Made by a program: the position numbers and the translations under genes
Notes under the pieces: model-generated
Database searches by the model: none
The model's input: only the letters and a program-made list of their open reading frames with translations
What the model was told of the DNA's origin: nothing
DNA from: Ornithinimicrobium tianjinense
GTDB lineage: Bacteria > Actinomycetota > Actinomycetes > Actinomycetales > Dermatophilaceae
Assembly (NCBI RefSeq): GCF_014636495.1
Contig: NZ_BMEM01000001.1
Coordinates: forward strand, 816,136-880,135
DNA: 64,000 nucleotides
Reading direction: 5' to 3'
Shown here: positions 29,441-37,748 of the stretch, in pieces
Layout: the number at the start of each line of letters is the position of its first letter
How positions within the stretch are numbered: the first letter of the stretch is position 1

Positions 29441-30048
29441 CGCCGGACAGCCTCCCCGGCCTCCCGGGCCACGGCACCAGCCAGCCGTCCCTGGCCGCGC
29501 GCTCGGGCGAGCACCTCACGGCATACCTCGAGGGGCGCCGCGAGGCGCTCGGCGAGCTGGTCGAGCTGCTCACGCCCCTGCTGTGGCAGGTCGCACGCAC
29601 CCACGGCTGCAGCCAGCACGCCGCGGAGGACGCCGTGCAGGAGACCTGGCTGCGCCTGGTCGACCACGTCCAGGACATCCGGGAGCCGCGCGCGGTGCTC
29701 GGGTGGCTGGTCGTCGCCGTCAAGCGCGAGGCCTGGCGCACCACCCGGGTCGCGCGCCGCGACACCTACGACGAGACCGGCACCGTCGACCCCGGCGACG
29801 TGCAGGAGGGGCCCGAGGCCCTGACCATCCTCACCGAGCGCCAGCGCACGCTGTGGGCGGCCGTCGGAGCGCTGCCCGAGCGCTGCCGCACGCTCCTGCG
29901 GGTCGTCGCGTTCGTCGACCGGCCCGACTACGACCAGGTCTCGACGGCACTGGGTATGCCGCGGGGCAGCATCGGCCCCACCAGGGGCCGGTGCCTGGAC
30001 AAGCTGCGGCGAGCACTCGTCGCCGACCCGAAGTGGGTGGACGCATGA
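29437..30048 (+). CDS. Sigma-70 family RNA polymerase sigma factor, ECF-like
   Basis: A 203-residue protein with region 2 (LTPLLWQVARTHGCSQHAAE, then VQETWLRLVDHVQDI; the QETWL core matches ECF sigma 2) and region 4 (ALPERCRTLLRVVAF...YDQVSTALGMPRGSIGPTRGRCLDKLR). There is no region 1 or 3. It would direct RNA polymerase to a small set of promoters. ATGA overlaps join it to the peptidase before it and the 161-residue protein after it. No classic anti-sigma gene with a zinc motif (HxxxCxxC) is next to it. The neighbouring small protein is the best candidate partner (inference). Confidence 0.9.
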   Translation: MTPDSLPGLPGHGTSQPSLAARSGEHLTAYLEGRREALGELVELLTPLLWQVARTHGCSQHAAEDAVQETWLRLVDHVQDIREPRAVLGWLVVAVKREAWRTTRVARRDTYDETGTVDPGDVQEGPEALTILTERQRTLWAAVGALPERCRTLLRVVAFVDRPDYDQVSTALGMPRGSIGPTRGRCLDKLRRALVADPKWVDA

Positions 30049-30530
30049 CCGGGACCGACACCGAGCTCGAGCCCTTCGACAGCACCGACGAGGGCATCCT
30101 GCGCGACCTGCGTGAGGTCGCGTCGCGGCTGGACCCCTGCCCTGCCGACCTGACCGAGCGGATCCTCTTCGCGCTGACCGTCCAGGCGCTGCAGGCCGAG
30201 GTGGCCGAGCTGACCTCGCAGACCGAGCTGGTCTCGCGGAGCATGGCGCCGGACCCCACCGAGGCCTCGACCGTGACCTTCAGCGCCGAGCACCTCAGCA
30301 TCATGGTCACCGTCGTCCGGGAGGACGCCCGGCACACGAGGATCGACGGATGGCTGACCTGCGGGTCGGCCGAGGTCGAGGTCGACCTGTCCGACGGGCG
30401 CGTGGAGACCGTGCTCGCCGACGCGGAGGGACGGTTCGTCGTGACCGGCCTGCCGCAGGGGAGCTCCGCGCGCCTCACGGTGCGCCCGGAGGAGGGACGT
30501 CCGGTCATCACGCCGCAGTTCAGCCTCTAG
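30045..30530 (+). CDS. Small protein between the sigma factor and CHAT genes
   Basis: A 161-residue soluble protein. The first 65 residues are predicted helical (GILRDLREVASRLDPCPADL, then LTERILFALTVQALQAEVAE). The rest is beta-rich and includes VETVLADAEGRFVVTGLPQG, which resembles a carboxypeptidase regulatory-like or prealbumin-type sandwich. No catalytic or zinc motif is seen. It starts in a four-base overlap with the sigma gene and ends 20 bases before the CHAT gene. It could be an anti-sigma factor or a protease substrate that holds the sigma factor; this is inference from position. Confidence 0.8.
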   Translation: MTGTDTELEPFDSTDEGILRDLREVASRLDPCPADLTERILFALTVQALQAEVAELTSQTELVSRSMAPDPTEASTVTFSAEHLSIMVTVVREDARHTRIDGWLTCGSAEVEVDLSDGRVETVLADAEGRFVVTGLPQGSSARLTVRPEEGRPVITPQFSL

Positions 30531-30550
30531 GACGGTGCAGGATCGGGGTC

Positions 30551-33205
30551 ATGCAGCCGTCTCAGCCCGTCACGCAGGAGGTCGCTGACCTCTTCGACCG
30601 TGGCCGGGCCGCCAACTCCGCGGGCCGGCCGGCCGAGGCGGAGCGGCTGCTGCGTCGCGCGCTGGCGCTGCTCTCCGCCCCCGCCCGGGACGGCGCTCCT
30701 GCCCGGGACGGCGCACCCACCCGGGACGGCGACGGCACGGACCACGGGGTGGACGCGTTCTCCTCGGTCGCCGGCGGGCCGGCCTCCCCGGCGGAGGCGC
30801 GGATCCGGCTGCTCGTCTCGTTGAGCTCGGCGCTGATCGAGCGACGGGGTGCGGGGGCAGCCCTGCGCACCGCCCACGAGGCACTGGCGGAGGCACAACG
30901 CACCGACGACCCCGTGCGGGTGCCGCTCGTGGCGATCTGCCACTCCCAGCTGGCGATGCTGCACGGCCGGTCCGGGCAGACGACCCAGGCCCTCGCCGAG
31001 CTGGAGCTGGCCGGCCACGGACTGGACAGCCTCGGCCCGAGGGAGCGCTTCGTCATCCTGCTCTCCCGCGGGATGCTGAGGCTCGACCTGCCCGACGTCG
31101 AGGCCGCGGCCCGCGACTTCTCCGCCGCCGCGGAGCTGGCCGCCGAGCACCACCTGGTGCGCCAGGAGTTCATGGCGCGGCACAACCTGGGGCTGGCCAC
31201 GGCGCTCGGCGGCGACCTGCCGCGGGCGCTGGCGATCATGCACGAGGCCGAGCGGCTGCCGGTCGACGTGTCCCTCGGCGTGGCCTGGCACGCCCGGGCC
31301 ACCGTCCTGCTCGACGCCGGCCTCATCTCCGAGGCGGTCGACCTGCTCGAACGTTCCGCCGCAGCCGCCGCCGAGGAAGGCCAGCGGCTGCAGGCGGGCC
31401 AGTCCCTCGTCGACCTCGCGCGCGGACGGCTGCTGCTCGGCGACGTGGAGGCGGCGCTGACCACGGCCCGCCGTGCGCAACGCACGCTCGGCACCCTCGC
31501 CCCGGCGCTGCGCCGACGCGCCACCCTGGTCCAGCAGCAGGCCAGGCTGCGGACCGACGGCACCGCGGCGAGCGTCGCCACCAGCTGTGTCCGGCTGGCC
31601 AGCGGGTTCGCGGCCGACGGTGACCACGTCGCCGCCGACCTCGCCCGCCTGCAGGCGGCCGAGGCACTCACGCGCCGGGCGCGGCATACCGAGGCGCTGG
31701 AGCTGCTCGACAGCTCCTCGGACCTGGCGCGCGTCGGGTCGCTCAGCAGCCGTCTGCGCACCCGGACCGTGCTCGCCGCCGCGGCGCGGGCCCGGGGCGA
31801 TCGCGACGAGGCGCGTCGTCTGGTCCGGGCCGCGCTGCGTGACCTGGCGACCGCCGTCCATGCGAGCGCGAGCATGGAGCTGCGCTCGGCGACGACCGTC
31901 CAGGCCCGCGCGCTGGCCCAGCTCGACCTGCAGCTCGCGGGGGAGCGGCCGGCCGCGCGCCTCGCGGCGGTCGAGCGGTGGGGCGAGGTGGTCTGGCGGG
32001 CACCGGCGGTCCGGCCGCCGGCCGACCCCGACCTCGCGCGCCGGACCACCGCGCTGCGCCACCTGCGCCAGCAGGTCAGCGAGGACCCGGGCCGCGCCGA
32101 CCGCCTGCGCGAGCGGATGCGCACCCTCGAGCGGCAGGTCGCGGCGGCCTCGTGGGCCTCCGCCGGCCGGGCAGGCACGCGTGGTGACGTCGTCAGCACC
32201 GCGCGGGCGCGCGAGCAGCTCGCCGCGCACGACGCCGTCGCGGTGAGCTACGTCGAGGAGGACGGCCGGCTGGGCGCGGCGGTGGTGGACGGTCGTCGGG
32301 TGCGGTGGGTGGACCTGGGGCCCGTGGAGGTCGTGCACGAGACGGCTCGCCGGTTCGCCGCCGACCTCGAGGCACGCACCCGCGTGGCCGGTGGACCGAT
32401 GGTGGGCGTCGTCGAGACGGCGCTGACCACCTCCGCCCGCCGGCTCGACGAGCTGCTGCTCGCCCCGCTGCGGCTGGGCGGGCGTCTCGTCGTCGTGCCG
32501 ACGCCCGACCTCGTGGGCGTCGCCTGGGGCATGCTGCCCTCGCGCGCCGGCCTGCCCACCACCGTCGCCCCGAGCCTGGGGACCTGGGTCCGGGGCGCTC
32601 GCCGGGTCTCCGCTCCGCGCGCCGTCGTCCTCCCTGGGCCGGGCCTGCCCGGCGCCCTGGCCGAGTGCGTGGCCCTGGCTCCGGTATGGCGTGCCGCGCC
32701 CCCCGAGTCCGTGGCCACCTCCGCCGACCTGGTCGCCGGGCTCGGTGGGGCGGACCTCGTCCACGTGGCTGCGCACGGCAGCCACCGCTCCGACAGCCCG
32801 CTGTTCTCCTCGGTCTGGCTCTCCGACGGGCCGATGTTCCTGGCCGACCTGGAGCGTGCGGAGCGGACGGCCTCGCACGTCGTGGTGTCGGCCTGCGACG
32901 CCGGCCGCGGCCAGGCCAGGGGAGGTGCTGCGACGCTCGGGCTGGCCAGCGGGCTTCTCTCGCTCGGGGTCGGCAGCGTCGTGGCCTCGCCGTGCCGGGT
33001 GCCTGACCTCACCGCGTCGGCCGTGATGCTGGCCTACCACCGTCTGCTCGCCGCCGGGCGGCCGGTCGACGAGGCGATGAGCGAGGCGGCCGCAGGCTGC
33101 GACCTGCCGCTGTCCGGCGCCTTCGTCGCGTGGGGCTCGCCGTGGGCGGTGGAGACGCCGGTAGCGGTTGCGGGTGGCCCTCGAGGTCAGGAGAGTGGGG
33201 CGTAG
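30551..33205 (+). CDS. TPR-CHAT protease (caspase-like, clan CD)
   Basis: An 884-residue protein. Residues about 10-480 form a long all-helical array rich in Ala/Leu/Arg with TPR character. A coiled linker follows near 500-560. The C-terminal CHAT domain has the catalytic His742 (HVAAHGSHRSDSPLFSSVWL) and Cys782 (VVVSACDAGRG), then GLASGLLSLGVGSVVAS, as in HetF/separase-like peptidases. An N-terminal low-complexity loop holds three RDG-type repeats. CHAT proteases are usually switched on by a sensor bound to the TPR part (family knowledge). Cassette position after a subtilisin, a sigma factor and a small protein suggests a signalling or conflict module. Confidence 0.9.
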   Translation: MQPSQPVTQEVADLFDRGRAANSAGRPAEAERLLRRALALLSAPARDGAPARDGAPTRDGDGTDHGVDAFSSVAGGPASPAEARIRLLVSLSSALIERRGAGAALRTAHEALAEAQRTDDPVRVPLVAICHSQLAMLHGRSGQTTQALAELELAGHGLDSLGPRERFVILLSRGMLRLDLPDVEAAARDFSAAAELAAEHHLVRQEFMARHNLGLATALGGDLPRALAIMHEAERLPVDVSLGVAWHARATVLLDAGLISEAVDLLERSAAAAAEEGQRLQAGQSLVDLARGRLLLGDVEAALTTARRAQRTLGTLAPALRRRATLVQQQARLRTDGTAASVATSCVRLASGFAADGDHVAADLARLQAAEALTRRARHTEALELLDSSSDLARVGSLSSRLRTRTVLAAAARARGDRDEARRLVRAALRDLATAVHASASMELRSATTVQARALAQLDLQLAGERPAARLAAVERWGEVVWRAPAVRPPADPDLARRTTALRHLRQQVSEDPGRADRLRERMRTLERQVAAASWASAGRAGTRGDVVSTARAREQLAAHDAVAVSYVEEDGRLGAAVVDGRRVRWVDLGPVEVVHETARRFAADLEARTRVAGGPMVGVVETALTTSARRLDELLLAPLRLGGRLVVVPTPDLVGVAWGMLPSRAGLPTTVAPSLGTWVRGARRVSAPRAVVLPGPGLPGALAECVALAPVWRAAPPESVATSADLVAGLGGADLVHVAAHGSHRSDSPLFSSVWLSDGPMFLADLERAERTASHVVVSACDAGRGQARGGAATLGLASGLLSLGVGSVVASPCRVPDLTASAVMLAYHRLLAAGRPVDEAMSEAAAGCDLPLSGAFVAWGSPWAVETPVAVAGGPRGQESGA

Positions 33206-33245
33206 ACCGCGCCGGTCGGCTCGGTCCCGACCCAGGAGGACACGC

Positions 33246-33554
33246 ATGAGCACCCAGGACGAGAACGCTGGTTTCGACGACTCCGAGCTGACCCCGGACA
33301 CCGTGGGAGACGCCTTCGCCGAGATGCCCGAGAGTGCTGCCGGCGCACCGCTCGACGGGGGCGCGGGGCACGACGGTGGCGCCGATGGCGGTGCTGACGG
33401 TGGCGCCGACGGTGGCGCCGACGGTGGCGCTGACGGTGGTGCAGATGGCGGTGCCGACGGTGGCGCGGATGGCGGGGCCGACGGTGGCGCTGACGGTGGT
33501 GCCGACGGTGGTGCAGATGGCGGTGCCGACGGCGGCGCCGAGCGCCTCGGGTGA
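33246..33554 (+). CDS. DGGA-repeat peptide, possible modified-peptide precursor
   Basis: A 102-residue protein in two parts. Residues 1-41 are a non-repetitive acidic segment (MSTQDENAGFDDSELTPDTV and on to AFAEMPESA). Residues 43-98 are 14 perfect DGGA units, and it ends ERLG. AGGA lies six bases before the ATG. Codons within the repeat vary at silent positions (GAC/GAT, GGT/GGC/GGG, all four Ala codons) while the protein unit never changes, so the peptide itself appears selected. It overlaps the oxygenase gene by four bases (GTGA). Leader-plus-repeated-core layout beside a JmjC-like enzyme suggests a modified peptide (inference); a simple low-complexity protein is the alternative. Confidence 0.75.
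   Translation: MSTQDENAGFDDSELTPDTVGDAFAEMPESAAGAPLDGGAGHDGGADGGADGGADGGADGGADGGADGGADGGADGGADGGADGGADGGADGGADGGAERLG
33372..33539 (+). repeat. Fourteen 12-base tandem repeats
   Basis: Fourteen in-frame units of the type GACGGTGGCGCC encode DGGA. Units are not identical in DNA; a larger pattern (GACGGTGGTGCAGATGGCGG) occurs twice, which shows expansion by blocks of two to three units. Confidence 0.95.
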
Positions 33555-34816
33555 CCGAGCACCCACCCGCCGGTGCGAGGGTGGCGCCCGCGGGCGCCAC
33601 CCTGGGCCGGCTGCTCGGGCGGACCGACCCGGACACCTTCGCGACGGCATACTGGGGCCGCCAGCTCCACCTCGCGACAGTGGAGGACCGGGGCGGCGAC
33701 GACTTCTCCGACCTGTTCGGGCTCGACGCGGTCGACGAGCTCGTCTCGGAGCGCGGGCTGCGCACCCCGTTCCTGCGCGTCGCGCGTGACGGGTCGACCC
33801 TGCCCGAGCGCGCCTACACCGCGGGCGGAGGCATCGGTGCCGGGGTCGCCGACCAGGTCAGCGACGACAAGCTCCTCCAGCTCTTCGCCGACGGCGCGAC
33901 GATCGTGCTGCAGGGGCTGCACCGCACCTGGGGGCCGGTCCGCGGGCTCGCGGCGGCGCTCGCGGCCGACCTCGGCCACCCGGTGCAGGTCAACGCCTAT
34001 GTCACGCCACCGCAGAACCAGGGCTTCGCCGACCACTACGACGTCCACGACGTCTTCGTCCTGCAGGTCCACGGGGAGAAGCGGTGGGCGCTGCGCGAGC
34101 CGGTCCACCGAGACCCGCTGCGCGACCAGCCCTGGACGGACCGCAGGGCGGCGGTCGAGGACCAGGCCCGTCGGGAGCCGGCGCTCGAGACCACCCTGCG
34201 CCCGGGCGACTGCCTCTACCTGCCGCGCGGCTGGGTCCACTCCGCCCGGGCCCTCGGAGGCGTGACGGTCCACCTGACCTTCGGCGTGCACCAGTGGACC
34301 CGGCACCACCTCGCCGAGGCGCTGCTGGACCGCGTCCGACCCCTGCTCGCCGAGCGCGACGACCTGCGCTCCTCCCTGGGGCTCGGGCTCGACCTCGCCG
34401 ACGCGGCGAGCGTCGAGGACGAGGTGGAGCGGGTGCGCGGTGAGCTGCTGGAGACGCTGGCTGCCGTCCCCACGGACGAGGTCGTGCGGGTCCTGCGGGG
34501 GCGGGCCAGGGCGGGTCAGCGTCCCGCGCCGGTCCGGCCGCTCGCCCAGCTCGCCGCGGCCGAGACCCTGCGTCCGAGCTCGCGGCTGCGCGTGCGCGAG
34601 CACCTCATGACGGACCTGATCGAGTCCTCCGGCCGGGAGGTCGTCGTCTCCTCGCGCGCCGGCCGCTTCTCGGTGCCGGCCGCGCAGGGCGACACCCTCC
34701 GCCACCTCCTGGAGGTCGGGGAGTCTACCGTCGTCGCGCTCGCCGAGGAGGCCGCGGACGCCCTCGACCTCGCACGGCTCCTCGTCCGGCAGGGGCTGGT
34801 CGTCGTGGAGCCGTGA
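33551..34816 (+). CDS. JmjC/cupin-4 family Fe(II)/2-oxoglutarate oxygenase
   Basis: A 421-residue protein of the ROXA/YcfD-like cupin family. The metal triad is His162-x-Asp164 (HYDVHDVFVLQ) and His230 (LPRGWVHSA). VNAYVTPPQNQGF and VHGEKRWALREP are family motifs before and after the first strand. C-terminal of the barrel are a helical dimerisation part and a winged-helix-like end. Known relatives hydroxylate ribosomal protein L16 or L27 side chains. Here the gene is coupled (GTGA) to the DGGA peptide gene, so that peptide is the obvious substrate candidate; Asp beta-hydroxylation is a guess. Confidence 0.88.
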   Translation: MTEHPPAGARVAPAGATLGRLLGRTDPDTFATAYWGRQLHLATVEDRGGDDFSDLFGLDAVDELVSERGLRTPFLRVARDGSTLPERAYTAGGGIGAGVADQVSDDKLLQLFADGATIVLQGLHRTWGPVRGLAAALAADLGHPVQVNAYVTPPQNQGFADHYDVHDVFVLQVHGEKRWALREPVHRDPLRDQPWTDRRAAVEDQARREPALETTLRPGDCLYLPRGWVHSARALGGVTVHLTFGVHQWTRHHLAEALLDRVRPLLAERDDLRSSLGLGLDLADAASVEDEVERVRGELLETLAAVPTDEVVRVLRGRARAGQRPAPVRPLAQLAAAETLRPSSRLRVREHLMTDLIESSGREVVVSSRAGRFSVPAAQGDTLRHLLEVGESTVVALAEEAADALDLARLLVRQGLVVVEP

Positions 34817-34874
34817 GCGCGGGAGCGGCGCGGGGGCCGAAGAGGGAGCGGGCCGGCGGTGCGAGGATGAGGGC

Positions 34875-35864
34875 GTGTCGGAGACCCTGAGCGCCGTGCC
34901 CTGCAGCGACGCCGCCCGCGAGCGGCAGGACCCGATGCTGGGGACCGCCCCGCCGCAGGCCCGGTTCCTCCTCGTCGAGGTCGAGGGCGGGTGGCGCTTC
35001 GGCGGGTTTGCCGACCTCGTCCTCCAGCAGGACGTCAAGGACGAGGTGGTCGCGCGGGCGGAGGCGGTCGGGGCCCGGGTGATGCTGATCCGTCGCCCCG
35101 GGCGGCAGACCTCCTCGGTCTGCTACCTGCGGGCGTGGTGCGCCGTCGACCTGACCGCGACCCCCGGGAGCAGGGTCACCTGGGGCACCTGGGCCTACCC
35201 CTCCGAGCTGCTCAGCGGCATCGAGCGCCTCGAGGAGCTCGCGAGCGGTGCCGGGACCGCCGACCCCCTGGCCGAGGCGGCCAGCCGTGACGCGGCGGAC
35301 CTGGAGGAGCCCGCTCGGACAAGTGACGACGTGCTGATCCTCGTGTGCACCCACGGCAAGAAGGACCCGTGCTGCGCCGTGCGCGGGCGCCCCGTGGCGC
35401 AGGCGCTCGCGCGACGCTGGCCGGAGCAGACGTGGGAGTGTTCGCACACGGGAGGTGACCGCTTCGCCGCCAACGTGCTGCTCCTCCCGGACGGGGCGAC
35501 CTACGGCGGTCTCGACCCCGACACCGCGCTCGAGGCCGTGGAGGGGCACCTCCAGGGGGCACCGGCCACGGCGCACCTGCGCGGGCTGGCCGGCCAGCCG
35601 CGCCCGGTCCAGGCCGCGATGGTGGCGGCCCACGACGAGCTCGGCCCCCTGGCCTGGGGAGACCTCACCCCGGTCGTGATCTCGCCGCGCGAGCCGGAGG
35701 GCTCCGACGTCGCGGCGTGGACGGTCACCCTGGCGGTCGCGGACGGGCGTCGGGCCGAGGTCGACGTCACCGAGCACCGGCGCCCGGCCGCCCAGCTGAC
35801 CTGCCGCACCGCCGACGCGAAAGTCTCGCAGGTGCCGGTCGCGGGTCCGGTCCGGCTCGTCTGA
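34875..35864 (+). CDS. Sucrase/ferredoxin-like family protein
   Basis: A 329-residue protein with the thioredoxin-like [2Fe-2S] ferredoxin fold of the Suc_Fer-like family. The cluster-type motif CTHGKKDPCCAVRGRPVAQA has Cys158, Cys166 and Cys167, and WECSHTGGDRFAAN supplies a further Cys and the family's conserved HTGGDRFA. An N-terminal CSDAARERQDPMLGTAP segment is also typical. It could bind an Fe-S cluster and act in electron transfer. It begins 58 bases after the oxygenase gene, with GAGGAT seven bases before the GTG that could be its own -10 box. It may supply electrons to the neighbouring system (inference). Confidence 0.85.
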   Translation: MSETLSAVPCSDAARERQDPMLGTAPPQARFLLVEVEGGWRFGGFADLVLQQDVKDEVVARAEAVGARVMLIRRPGRQTSSVCYLRAWCAVDLTATPGSRVTWGTWAYPSELLSGIERLEELASGAGTADPLAEAASRDAADLEEPARTSDDVLILVCTHGKKDPCCAVRGRPVAQALARRWPEQTWECSHTGGDRFAANVLLLPDGATYGGLDPDTALEAVEGHLQGAPATAHLRGLAGQPRPVQAAMVAAHDELGPLAWGDLTPVVISPREPEGSDVAAWTVTLAVADGRRAEVDVTEHRRPAAQLTCRTADAKVSQVPVAGPVRLV

Positions 35865-35866
35865 CT

Positions 35867-35872
35867 ACGATC
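35867..35872 (+). promoter_or_regulatory. Candidate -10 box for mreB
   Basis: TACGAT ends five bases before the mreB GTG and immediately follows the stop codon of the previous gene. No ribosome-binding site lies in the gap, so a leaderless mreB mRNA is likely. Confidence 0.4.
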
Positions 35873-35877
35873 GCCGG

Positions 35878-36930
35878 GTGACGACGCCTACGGAGAGGAC
35901 CGGCCGCGGCGGCTGGGCGCCCCTGGGGCGGGACCTCGCGATCGACCTCGGCACCGCCACCACGCAGGTCCACGTCCGCGGTCGCGGCGTCGTCCTCGAC
36001 GAGCCCACCCTCGTCTCGGTCAGCACCACCGACGGTCGCCTGGTCGCCGCCGGCGCGGCGGCGCACGCGATGCTCGGCCGCACCCCGGAGCGCGTGCTCT
36101 CGCTCCGTCCGCTCTCCGACGGCGTGATCACCGACCCGGACGTGACCGAGCAGATGCTGCGCCACTTCGTCGGACGCGTCCGTCCCTCGAGGCTCCTCCG
36201 CCCACGGGTCGTCGCCTGCGTGCCCAGCGGCGTGACCGCCGTCGAGCGTCGCGCCCTCGAGGACGCCGCCATCCGCTGCGGCGCACGGGCGGTCTACGTG
36301 CTCGAGGAGGCGATGGCCGCCGCGATCGGCGCCGGGCTGCCCGTCCACGGCGCGACGGCCTCGATGGTCGTCGACATCGGCGGGGGCACCACGGACGTCG
36401 CCGTGATCTCCCTCGGCGGCGTCGTCAACGCGCGCAGCGTGCGCGTCGGCGGCGACGAGGTGGACGAGGCGATCGTCCGCGGGGTCAAGGCCGAGCACGA
36501 CCTGCTCCTCGGCGAGCTCTCCGCCGAGGACATCAAGCACCGGGTCGGTGCGGTCTGGCCGCTCGCCGAGACGCTCACCACGCGCGTCCGGGGCCGCGAC
36601 CTGACCACGGGCCTGCCGCGCACGGTCGAGATCAGCAGCGACGAGGTGCGCAGGCATGTCGAGCCGGTGACCGCGCAGGTCGTCGAGGCGGTCCGTCTCG
36701 TCCTCGACATCTGCCCGCCCGAGCTGTCCGGCGACCTGCTCGACAACGGCATCGTCCTCACCGGCGGTGGCGCGCTGCTGCGCGGCTGGACCGAGCGCCT
36801 CCGGCACGAGCTCGGCATACCCGTCCGCCTGGCCGACGACCCGCAGCACGCGGTGATCCGCGGGGCCGGGGTCTGCGTCGACGACTTCGCCTCGCTCCGG
36901 CGGGTGCTGGCCGGCTCGTCCCTGCGCTGA
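35878..36930 (+). CDS. mreB: Rod shape-determining protein MreB
   Basis: A 350-residue actin-fold ATPase. Phosphate-1 motif AIDLGTATTQVHVRGRG (about residues 21-37), PSGVTAVERRAL, phosphate-2 motif MVVDIGGGTTDVAVISLGG, and the adenosine motif IVLTGGGALLRG. It forms membrane-bound filaments that guide lateral wall synthesis. The N-terminus is slightly longer than usual (MTTPTERTGRGGWAPLGRD). GTG start. First of the mreB-mreC-mreD-PBP2 block. An MreB gene in a Micrococcales-like genome suggests a cell able to elongate along its side wall, or a remnant of that system. Confidence 0.94.
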   Translation: MTTPTERTGRGGWAPLGRDLAIDLGTATTQVHVRGRGVVLDEPTLVSVSTTDGRLVAAGAAAHAMLGRTPERVLSLRPLSDGVITDPDVTEQMLRHFVGRVRPSRLLRPRVVACVPSGVTAVERRALEDAAIRCGARAVYVLEEAMAAAIGAGLPVHGATASMVVDIGGGTTDVAVISLGGVVNARSVRVGGDEVDEAIVRGVKAEHDLLLGELSAEDIKHRVGAVWPLAETLTTRVRGRDLTTGLPRTVEISSDEVRRHVEPVTAQVVEAVRLVLDICPPELSGDLLDNGIVLTGGGALLRGWTERLRHELGIPVRLADDPQHAVIRGAGVCVDDFASLRRVLAGSSLR

Positions 36931-36938
36931 GGTCTGGT

Positions 36939-37748
36939 ATGCCGCGTCCCCGCCGAGCCCTCCACGTCACCGCCGCGGTCCTCCTCGCCCTGACCGCCGG
37001 CGCGACGGTCGCCGACCTCGCGCGGCCGGGCCTCGCCGACCCGCTGCGCGGCGCCGTGGCGCAGGTGACCACCCCGGTGCAGTCGGTGCTCTCCGGGTGG
37101 GACGACGCCCGCGTCGCCCGGCTGACGCAGGAGCGCAACGCCCTGGCCGCGGAGGTCACCCGCCTCGAGGAGCAGCTCCGCCGGCAGCGGCAGCTCGAGG
37201 ACCTCGACCGCGCCACGAGCTGGGGCGACCACCGGCTCCTGCCGGCGCGGGTGGTGGCCTACGCGCCGGGCACCTCGCCCGTCGGCGGCAGGACCGTGAC
37301 GCTCGACGTCGGCAGCGAGGACGGCGTCGCCGAGGACCAGACGGTCGTCTCCGTCGACGGGCTGGTCGGCCGGGTGGTCCGCGTGGCGGCGCGCAGCAGC
37401 GACGTGCTCCTTCTGGGTGACCCGGGCGTGGTCGTCGGCGTGCGCTTCGGTCCCGAGGGCGGTCTCGGCAGCGTCGGCGCGGTCCCGACGCCCGGCCTGC
37501 CACCGCGTGAGCACGGCGAGCTCACCCTGACCGTCGCGGGGGACACCCCGGTGGCCGTCGGCGACGACGTGACGACGCTAGGCAGCCCCGACGACCGTCC
37601 CTACGTCGCCCGCGTGCCGCTCGGCACCGTGACCTCCGTCGACCCTGACCGGGGGCAGTTGGGCCGCACCGCGGTCGTGCGCCCGCACGTCGACCCTGAC
37701 GTCCTCGACCTCGTCGCGGTGGTCTTCGTGGACCGGGGCCGGCGGTGA
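36939..37748 (+). CDS. mreC: Cell shape protein MreC
   Basis: A 269-residue protein with an N-terminal membrane helix (about residues 10-27), a short coiled coil (RLTQERNALAAEVTRLEEQL) and the beta-barrel MreC domain with GRTVTLDVGSEDGV and VVSVDGLVGRVVRV. It links MreB filaments to the wall synthases outside the membrane. It begins eight bases after mreB and its stop overlaps mreD (GTGA). Confidence 0.94.
   Translation: MPRPRRALHVTAAVLLALTAGATVADLARPGLADPLRGAVAQVTTPVQSVLSGWDDARVARLTQERNALAAEVTRLEEQLRRQRQLEDLDRATSWGDHRLLPARVVAYAPGTSPVGGRTVTLDVGSEDGVAEDQTVVSVDGLVGRVVRVAARSSDVLLLGDPGVVVGVRFGPEGGLGSVGAVPTPGLPPREHGELTLTVAGDTPVAVGDDVTTLGSPDDRPYVARVPLGTVTSVDPDRGQLGRTAVVRPHVDPDVLDLVAVVFVDRGRR

Noticed and set aside
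33372-33539. Twelve-base repeats as an RTX-type calcium-binding protein
   Set aside because: RTX units are nine residues (GGxGxDxxx) and accompany type I secretion signals; here the unit is DGGA with no such context.
30527-35038. A 1503-codon minus-strand frame opposite the CHAT and oxygenase genes
   Set aside because: Antisense shadow rich in Pro/Ser/Gly runs; the plus strand has catalytic motifs in every gene.
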